Of a stretch of 64,000 nt of DNA, positions 57,205-64,000 are shown one piece after another. Numbering within the stretch: the stretch's first letter is position 1; the number at the start of each line of letters is the position of its first letter. The notes beneath the pieces are model-generated. The model ran no database searches and was not told the origin of the DNA. It saw nothing but the letters and a program-made list of their open reading frames with translations. Where the stretch lies: assembly GCA_029204225.1 (NCBI GenBank), contig CM055108.1:48744996-48808995 (forward strand), read 5' to 3'. A program made the position numbers and the translations under genes. Source of the stretch: Diphasiastrum complanatum (taxonomy: Eukaryota > Streptophyta > Lycopodiopsida > Lycopodiales > Lycopodiaceae).

Positions 57205-57677
57205 GCAAGTTACACATGTCTCAGCCTGCTGCTCCCATACTTGTTCCTCTAGGTAGGACTAATCTTCCTACCAAGCGTCCTAGGAAGCAGGCAGCCCCCA
57301 AGAGAGCCCCGAAGAGGGTAGATTCCACCGATTCTGTGAAGCCTAATCCGGATGCAAATGTAGATAATGTTGTCCTAGATAAGGTTGTAAATATAGCGGC
57401 ATCGATTTTGGATACTCCTATAATTTCTGTAGATACTACTCATCCACCTCCACCTCCTCCTCTTCCTTCAAATCTTTATACATATATAGATTCCGATGAT
57501 TATCTTAAATTTGAGAAGGACATAGCTGATGTTGTAGATAGAATTGGTATTCCATTTTGTTTTAGAATAGAGGAACTTGAATTTAGTATAGATTATAGAG
57601 TTGTCGATTGTTTAGATCTCAAAAATAGATGGGCTTCTATCAATGATTGTAGTGCATTTTTCTGGTCAAAATTTTAA
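57126..57677 (+). CDS. Open frame: H3-derived start fused to an unrecognised proline-rich protein
   Basis: A 183-codon frame whose first ~25 codons are the histone H3 tail described above. The rest has its own Met (MSQPAAPILVPLGRTN), a basic, histone-tail-like stretch (TKRPRKQAAPKRAPKR), a proline run (HPPPPPPLP), and a mixed C-terminal part with DLKNRWASIND. Its end lies inside the left arm of the long inverted repeat (stop at 57675). The Met at about 57216 is the more natural start. I do not recognise the family. It may be the N-terminal part of a larger protein cut by the inverted-repeat element, or a chance fusion frame. Confidence 0.4.
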   Translation: MLAIHSKRVTIMPKDFQLLMRMRERFCKLHMSQPAAPILVPLGRTNLPTKRPRKQAAPKRAPKRVDSTDSVKPNPDANVDNVVLDKVVNIAASILDTPIISVDTTHPPPPPPLPSNLYTYIDSDDYLKFEKDIADVVDRIGIPFCFRIEELEFSIDYRVVDCLDLKNRWASINDCSAFFWSKF

Positions 57678-59756
57678 AATTTCAGCAACTACAATCATTG
57701 ATGCTGATTTTCTAGAAAAAAATGTGCTAGATGTATCTCATATGTGCAAAATCTGCTATTATGCCACTTTTTATTGATATACGAATGTGGCTATGTTAAA
57801 GAGTAGCTATGAAATTCTATGGCATGTTCAAATGTCATAATCAATTTTCAAATGACAGTTATATCGGACAAATTAGTGCTATTTTTACTACGTTATTATT
57901 TTTAGTAAGTTTGTTAAATAGCAATAAGCTATTTCTAGCAACACTCATAAGTGACTTTGATGGATGATAATATCGATAGTTGCTAAGTAGTTTTATTAAA
58001 TGACAATTTTTTGTCATATTGTAATGATGAAATGTACTTTATATCATAATTAATAAAAGATGTCCAGGTACCTTTAAGGCACTGACTTAAGTTTCAAGGA
58101 AGGGTCCTAAGGTTAAGGGTTCGACGACGATCAGTTGCGGTTTCCAGTGAAGAGCAGTTTGTGACTTAAAAAAATCTTGTTACTGGAAGAAGTGAATTGA
58201 AAACGGCAGTTAAAAAAATTGTTGATGCAAAATACAGTGCAGACTTACAAATCAAACTTGTTGGGTTGATGTTAGACAAGTTTTCCGAGTTCAAAATATT
58301 GATATTTTGGTGATTTCCCTTGGTGGGGATGATGGTTGATTATACTGAGAGTCGGTTTGTATGCAATGCTGAGTTGCCAGTTTTATGATGGTTCGTGTTG
58401 AATACGAAGTCACGGATAACACAGGCAAGAATGGAAGGAATGGTGATACTTGTAAGACAGTTCGACATCTGGGAAAAAATCGGAGTTTCAAAAACCCGAA
58501 ACTGGGAAAATGGTTTTGGAGGCCAAAATGTTCAAGATAGGCCTTTAGTGAAAAGTTATTTATGAGGCACCTCCTCTCTCACATGAAGGAGGCAGGGAAA
58601 GAGAAAAGAAGAGGGGGTTCATTCTACGTAGAGGAGAGAAGAGTTTAGAGATTGTGCATGCAAAAACTGTGTCAGGAAAAGTGATCACAATGCATTCAAC
58701 CCCTCTGATTTCCAGCATGAATGTTCACCTGCGGGACTGCTGCAGATCAACGAACTAGCTTCTGAGCCTTGGTTGCAGAACTTCCGATCAGTGTGGAGGG
58801 CGGAATGCAAACTCGTGGGTTGTGAAGGTTGAGTGGCCGCCCGTCGCTGATCCTGTTTGAAACCCGTATGCAGACCAACGAGTTGTAGATAAATGAGGAT
58901 ACATCAAACGTGTGATAGAAGTGTGTAGAAGGAAGGTGCAGAAGAGCAATCAAATGAGAGAGAAGAACTCGATCCAGAAAGGTGAAGAGAGTGACCATTT
59001 GCGGTTCTGAACAGACGCGACTCTGTGTGTATCTGTGGAAGAGAAGAGCTGCACATCGCGATCCAGCCCATGCCTATGTTTGGGTTGTGTGAAAGAGACG
59101 ACCCGGTAAAGATATTGATGGAACCAGCAGTCTGGTAGTAAAGTATGTGGGCTACTGAAGAAAAATGCAGAGTGACTCCAACTGTTGAAGAAAAGACCTT
59201 AGCCTATGGACAGTCTCCTTGAAATTTAAGTCCGAGCATAAGGATCTGAGGTGAAATTATTTACCTTTTTACTGTATTTTTTTTGGTTTAATCATTTGGT
59301 TAAGCATGTAGACTAGGTTTTTTTTCTGTTATTATAAATACTAAGTATCTGTTTTTATGAACCTAAAAAAAAAATGGATTTATGTGCTCATATTAAATCT
59401 ATAACCCATATTATACAGTAAATGGTATGTTTTTATAGTCTGATAAATTACAGATTTACCTTCTGCTATAAAAACTCCAGAAAATAAAGAACAATGAGAT
59501 TCTGTTTTTATAATGGAATATTATATATGCTTTTCAAGAGTTAAACTTATTAAGGATTTTCAAATGGCTATAACTTCTAATCCGTAACTCGGATCCGAAT
59601 GATCCAAAAAGGTAAATTGATCCTTAAAACTCATAGAATTCACTAAGATTGAAAAAAATGACTTTTAAAATAATCTTATAATAAATTTCTCAGTTTGAGT
59701 GATGTGTAATGCTTAACAAATATACTTAGCGTGATAAATCAGCTATTGCTAATCCA
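57643..59756 (+). repeat. Left arm of long inverted repeat (about 2.1 kb)
   Basis: The arm begins near TGTAGTGCATTTTTCTGGTC (57649) and matches, in reverse complement, the arm 61730-63336. Anchors include the block around GGTACCTTTAAGGCACTGAC (58069) against 62900-62920, CGACGATCAGTTGCG (58124) against 62850, GACAGTCTCCTTGAAAT (59210) against 62260, CGGATCCGAATGATCC (59588) against 61890, and TGCTTAACAAATATACTTAGC (59710) against 61755. The middle (58160-59190) is longer than the counterpart and more diverged, although blocks such as ACCGGGT and the AACCG.AAATGGTCAC segment still match. The outer 14 bp (ATCAATGATTGTAG, 57639) also recur inverted at 57685-57698, forming a terminal hairpin. No matching target duplication seen. 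Confidence 0.9.
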
Positions 59757-60978
59757 TTGAAAAACATAGATAAGCTATCGCTCAAAGTGGTTGAAAAACA
59801 CCATTGGAGATATATGTATATTATATATTTCCAAAACCACATACATTATCATGATAAAACCATTGAAAAAGATGGTCAAGCTTTCGTAGATAAATCATGG
59901 CAATTGCATCAAAGATTGAATCAAATTAAGTTTGCTTGAATGGAGAGAATACAAGAATTAGTAAATGAAAAACATTTATATCATTGAAAAGAATATTTGA
60001 GATGGATGAATGGGTTCGAACTTAAGTTACCTTCTAGTATAATCTATGGCAATATCTGAACTAGAAACCCAATGACTGGCTTCATAATCATACCAAGACC
60101 CCGCTATAGTGTTATGAACACTATTAAGCAACACACAAAACGTACCACATGTTTTATGGCGACCACAATGGGATTTAGATCCATGAAAACCACATGTTTT
60201 ATGGCGACCACAATGGGATTTAGATCCATGAAAGCCAGATACTCTAGTGGTATCCTAGTTCATACTGCCATAGAGGATTTAAAAGGTTTAGAAGTGATAT
60301 CAATGCTCCTAATGTGAAAGAAATTGGACAAATACGAAAGGGAAACATACATCTTGATGAAAAAGAAGAAGAAAAAAAAAATTGAATATTTCACATGGAA
60401 TTGACCTCGTGAAATCCTTTATATGTGTTTTGATTTTGAATGGACAATCATTATTTAATGACTGTATAGATGAAAAATGAATGATTAACTTTTTATCATG
60501 ATGGTATTGTGTGATAAAAATTGTTGTTTTGACTTGGTGATATTTGTGAGATGTGTGAGCAAGATTGAACGTTTTCATGATTGAGTAGTACAACAGTTTC
60601 AAGATTTGTAAAAGAAGTAAGATATAGTGTTGGACAAAGAGGTGTAGGGGTGAAGCCTAGCCCACCATCCTAGCCTAGTGGGTGCCATCTTGAAGTAGAC
60701 AAGGAAAGTCACTCAAGAGGACCGTATCGAAATCGCATGCCTTGAATGAGTGAATTCATACTTGATAAACAAAAAGAAAAAAAGAAAGATGAAGAGAACT
60801 AGCTAAAGAAGCTATAAGCATTACAAACTAAGCAAGTCTAATTCAAAATTGAAATCAATCATTATCACCAAAGCTATAATTGAAAAAAAAAAAATCATTT
60901 ATACGATCATTTCACAACAATCCAATGGAACATATAAAAAATAAATAAATAAATAAAACCCAAAAAAAAAAAAAACAA
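59757..60978 (+). other. Left half of the inverted-repeat core, degraded coding traces
   Basis: Short plus-strand frames (59757-59939 with VEKHHWRYMYII; 60072-60317) are separated by stops. They may be traces of a protein but match nothing I know. The part 60640-60960 is A-rich and non-coding. Confidence 0.35.
60144..60233. repeat. Perfect 45-bp tandem duplication
   Basis: Two identical adjacent 45-bp units (60144-60188 and 60189-60233), starting ACCACATGTTTTATGG and ending CCATGAAA. The length is a multiple of three, so a frame reads the same 15 residues twice. Confidence 0.97.
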
Positions 60979-61746
60979 TGTCAATGGATGAAGAAAGTGT
61001 CAGTCTACCCAGTTTTAATGGAAATGAAAATGAAGATGCAGATTTACATATTCAAAGGTGTAGATATGTTTAGATTATTTCCAGTAACATTGGATACTGT
61101 TGCTCTTGAATGGTATTCTGTATTGAATCAAAAGAAAATTTGCAATTGGAAAAAACTTAAAACAAGCTTCTTGGATAGATTTAGAAGATGGAATTACTCT
61201 TCTGATATTATCAAATTACTAAGTGAAACTAAATTGAAACAAAATGAACCTATCAAAAGCTTTGTTGATAGAATCAATTGTTTGGCTAAAAGATTAAGTG
61301 AAAGACCTGGAGAAGAGTTTTTCTTATCTTGGTTTATATCAGGTTTGCCTGATGACATGACATACAGTATTCTCTCAAAAGTTCCTAAGACTTTTGAGGA
61401 AGCTATCTCTAGGGCAGTTGCTATAGAACATGCTGATAAGATGATGACTGAAATAGAAGAACTTGATAAGAAGAGTTGGATAGATAGATCCTTGGATGAA
61501 TTTGATGTAGAAATCTCTTCCTACTATGCTACAGTATCATCTATTCCTAAAATTCTTACAGAAAATGAATCTTGTTATTCTGATGATCATATTCAAACAA
61601 ATCAGCCTTTTAAAATTAAAGAAAATATTATGGTGCTAGAAGGATGTAGTAAAAATGTTGAATATGACTATAAGATTGATCAATCAAATGAAATTACTGT
61701 TGTGATTGAAGAAAACAATTGTTGTGACTGGATTAGCAATAGTTGA
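60979..61746 (+). CDS. Retrotrans_gag-like protein inside the inverted-repeat element (one frameshift)
   Basis: The frame from ATG 60979 (MSMDEESVSLPSFNGNENED) shifts at about 61060 into the 252-codon frame that reads FRLFPVTLDTVALEWYSVL, KLKTSFLDRFRRWN, LSETKLKQNEPIKSFVDRIN, FLSWFISGLPDDM, and PKTFEEAISRAVAIEHA. This is the pattern of the Ty3/gypsy Retrotrans_gag domain (capsid). A Cys-poor C-terminal extension follows; no zinc knuckle, protease or RT is present. The last six codons and the stop lie in the right arm of the inverted repeat. With one frameshift the copy may be inactive, but the main frame is otherwise long and clean. Confidence 0.7.
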   Translation, partial: CQWMKKVSVYPVLMEMKMKMQIYIFKGVDMFRLFPVTLDTVALEWYSVLNQKKICNWKKLKTSFLDRFRRWNYSSDIIKLLSETKLKQNEPIKSFVDRINCLAKRLSERPGEEFFLSWFISGLPDDMTYSILSKVPKTFEEAISRAVAIEHADKMMTEIEELDKKSWIDRSLDEFDVEISSYYATVSSIPKILTENESCYSDDHIQTNQPFKIKENIMVLEGCSKNVEYDYKIDQSNEITVVIEENNCCDWISNS

Positions 61747-63336
61747 TTTATCATGCTAAGTATATTTGTTAAGCATTACACATCACTCAAATTGAGAAAT
61801 TTATGATAAGATTCTTTTAAAAGTCACTTTTCTCAATCTTAGTGAATTCTCTGAGTTTTAAAGATTAATTTACCTTTTTGGATCATTCGGATCCGAGTTA
61901 CGGATTAGAAGTTATAGCCAATTGAAAATCCTTAATAAGTTTAACTCTTGAAAAGCATATATAATATTCCATTATAAAAACAGAATCTCATTGTTCTTTA
62001 TTTTCTGGAGTTTTTACAGCAGAAGGTAAATCTGTAATTCATTAGACTGTAAAAACATACCATTTACTGTATACTCTGGGTTATAGGTTCAATATGAGCA
62101 CATGAATCCATTTTTTTTTTAGATAAAAAAAACAGATACTTAGTATTCATAATAACAAAAAAAAAAAAACCAGTCTACATGCTTAACCAAATGATTAAAC
62201 CAAAAAAAAATACAGTAAAAAGGTAAATGATTTCACCTCAGATCCTTATGCTCTGACTTAAATTTCAAGGAGACTGTCCATAGGCTAAGGTCTTTTCTTC
62301 AACAGGCATCCGGTTCTTTAATATCTTCATTTTTGTGGTTTTTCGACTGCCGGCTCCCATCTTATTCTTTACCGGGTCATCTCTCTCACACAACCCAGGA
62401 AATAGGCGTGGGCTGGGTCGCGATGGATCAGCTCCTCACCCTTCACTCTTTTCAGGCTCAGATCGCGAGGGCACAGATTGCGATGGTCTAGCAGCCTCCC
62501 TTCCACTGAAACAGGTTCCTTCTCTTCATGGATACACACAGGGGCGCATCTGCTCAGAATCGCAGATGGTCACCCTCTTCAATCACGATATGCAGAGAAG
62601 ATTTTTCTTCAGATACGTTCAGGTCTTCCTTTCTTCCAGATAGCGATGCTCTCTTCAAAATCAGATTCTTCTTCCACATAAGCAGCGTGGGCTTTCTTCA
62701 CAGATGGCTCCTTCTCAGAACAGCAGGCAACAATGGAATAAAGCCCTCCTTCAGAACAATAGTAATAACACTGCTTCACAGGATCTAGGCTTCCAAAACC
62801 CATTTGATTCAGCTTTACTTCAACAGTTACTATCAGCATGGAAATCGCAACTGATCGTCGTCGAACCCTTAACCTTAGGACCTTTCCTTGAAACTTAAGT
62901 CAGTGCCTTAAAGGTACCTGGGCATCTTTTATTAATCATGATATAAAGTACATTTCATCATTACAATGTGGCGAAAAATTGCCATTTAATAAAACTACTT
63001 AGCAACTGTCGATATTATCATCCATCAAAGTCACTTATGAGTGTTGCTAAAAATAGCTTATTGCTATTTAACAAACTTATTAAAAATAGTAACGTAGTAA
63101 AAATAGGTCTAATTTGTCTGATATAACTGTCATTTGAAAATTGATTATGACATTTGAACATGCCATAGAATTTCATAGCTATTCTTTAACATAGCCACAT
63201 TCGTATATCAGTAAAAAGTGGCATATTAGCAGATTTTGCACATATGAGATACATCTAGCATTTTCTTCTAGAAAATCAGCATCAATGATTGTAATTGCTG
63301 AAATTTTGACCAGAAAAATGCACTACACTCATCTTT
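61730..63336 (-). repeat. Right arm of long inverted repeat (about 1.6 kb)
   Basis: Reverse-complement counterpart of 57643-59756. It starts TGGATTAGCAATAG and ends near TGCACTACA (63323-63331), so each arm has TG...CA ends. Conserved blocks are listed under the left arm. The 62330-62830 portion is G+C-richer and carries shadow frames. The arm is about 500 bp shorter than the left arm owing to indels in the middle. Confidence 0.9.
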
Positions 63337-63387
63337 GAAGCTGATTAATAATGAGCTATATGAAAAAAACTTATGTGAAAAACCAGA

Positions 63388-64000
63388 ATGAAAGAGAAAT
63401 GGAAGATTCTAAAAAAAATGAATTCAATATACGATAATGAGATTTGTACCAAGAATACAAATGAAAATGTTCTCCAAAAGTTTAGTCATTGGAATAATGA
63501 CTATGTTAATTCATTATATGGTACAGATATTGAAATATCAATTGATGATAAATTAGTATTTACACTTGTGGATCAAAATGTTATACATGATAAATTGATC
63601 AATGACATATATACTAAAAAGGAACTGAATGAAAATATTTTTAATAAATATATGGTAAATGAATATTTGGATGTACTACCATATCAATATAGTATTATGT
63701 TATCATTTATAATTATAATACTCTATCAAAATTTTATGAACTCAGAAAAATATAACTACATACGAGCATTAAAACCTCTAACTGACGAATTACTAAGAAA
63801 GCATGATAAGAGGTGGAGAAGTGATTATGACTACAAAAGAGCTAAAGATATTCAAAATAAAGTCTATGAAAAAAATGGTGAATATCAAAGAAAGTCCGAA
63901 AAAATCAATGGTTTCAAATATTACAAGACTATTTGTAATAATTGGTATAATATGATATTAAGTCATCGTACATATGAGATGCTTCATGATAATTACCATA
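63388..64000 (+). CDS. Unrecognised lysine/asparagine/tyrosine-rich protein, runs off the window
   Basis: From ATG 63388 (MKEKWKILKKMNSIYDNE) the frame stays open for 204 codons to the window edge without a stop. A stop (TGA) lies four codons upstream of the ATG, and another phase upstream (about 63340-63382, LKLINNELYEKNLCEKP) also reads like coding, so a frameshift near the start is possible. The protein is rich in Lys, Asn, Tyr and Ile, has one hydrophobic stretch (IMLSFIIIILY), and a charged region (DELLRKHDKRWRSDYDYKR). I do not recognise it. Its start lies 50 bp outside the right arm, so it may be the interrupted host gene or a neighbouring element's gene. Confidence 0.45.
   Translation, partial: MKEKWKILKKMNSIYDNEICTKNTNENVLQKFSHWNNDYVNSLYGTDIEISIDDKLVFTLVDQNVIHDKLINDIYTKKELNENIFNKYMVNEYLDVLPYQYSIMLSFIIIILYQNFMNSEKYNYIRALKPLTDELLRKHDKRWRSDYDYKRAKDIQNKVYEKNGEYQRKSEKINGFKYYKTICNNWYNMILSHRTYEMLHDNYH

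Noticed and set aside
62335-62898. Overlapping frames in the right arm of the inverted repeat
   Set aside because: They overlap on both strands, are not conserved as frames in the left arm, and carry no motif.
57648-63331. TGTAGTG ... CACTACA at the arm ends looked like CACTA transposon termini
   Set aside because: The CACTA motifs point outward instead of inward, so the enclosed DNA is not a CACTA element.
1-64000. CRISPR arrays, operons, prophage or bacterial defence genes
   Set aside because: The window is plant nuclear DNA by its retrotransposons, introns and MYB gene; no spaced short direct repeats were seen.

Overview
The window reads as AT-rich nuclear DNA of a land plant with a large, retrotransposon-filled genome. 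The evidence is Ty1/copia and Ty3/gypsy debris on both strands, nested LTR elements, plant-type primer-binding sites (TGGTATCAGAGC; TGGCGCCGTTG), and one R2R3-MYB gene with the standard land-plant exon lengths. A seed plant, possibly a gymnosperm, is my guess; nothing in the sequence fixes the species. I found no tRNA or rRNA gene, CRISPR array, organelle gene or bacterial operon.

Layout. 0-5.5 kb: two copia relics, the second broken and folded back on itself. 5.5-8.7 kb: two decayed, convergent, intron-containing genes of unrecognised family, perhaps one old two-gene DNA transposon. 8.7-11.6 kb: no gene apart from a tRNA-like (SINE-like) remnant. 11.6-20.8 kb: three decayed copia elements, a gypsy protease fragment, a degenerate telomere-like tract, and a clean 1105-bp solo LTR with a 5-bp target duplication. 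21.2-26.5 kb: a SET-domain (histone-methyltransferase-like) pseudogene split by a 4.5-kb gag-only copia element (element A, TSD CCCAT). 28.5-37 kb: a second copy of that family in opposite orientation (element B, TSD GCGCC) and a short-LTR copia that kept pol but lost the start of gag (element C, TSD CCAAA). B and C sit in overlapping targets at a gypsy primer-binding site, whose LTR-like region follows to about 38.3 kb. 38.3-46.2 kb: intergenic DNA with a long CT microsatellite, a roughly 187-bp tandem repeat and a GC-rich hairpin cluster. 46.5-48.4 kb, minus strand: the R2R3-MYB gene, the only gene here that looks intact. 48.7-52.2 kb: intergenic. 52.2-54.3 kb: a pseudogene resembling DUF7869 proteins. 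54.8-57.7 kb: gypsy pol, copia RT and histone H3 fragments joined to an open proline-rich frame. 57.64-63.34 kb: a large inverted repeat with arms of about 2.1 and 1.6 kb around a 2-kb core carrying a Retrotrans_gag-like frame. From 63.39 kb a lysine/asparagine/tyrosine-rich frame runs off the window.

How parts relate. Elements A, B and C share LTR tips (TGTGAAGAATTG), the AGGAGGAG polypurine tract and related Gag/protease segments. A and B keep gag but lack a recognisable integrase core, reverse transcriptase and RNase H; C keeps pol but lost most of gag. This fits a helper/non-autonomous pair, although every copy here is damaged. The most unusual object is the long inverted repeat at 57.6-63.3 kb.
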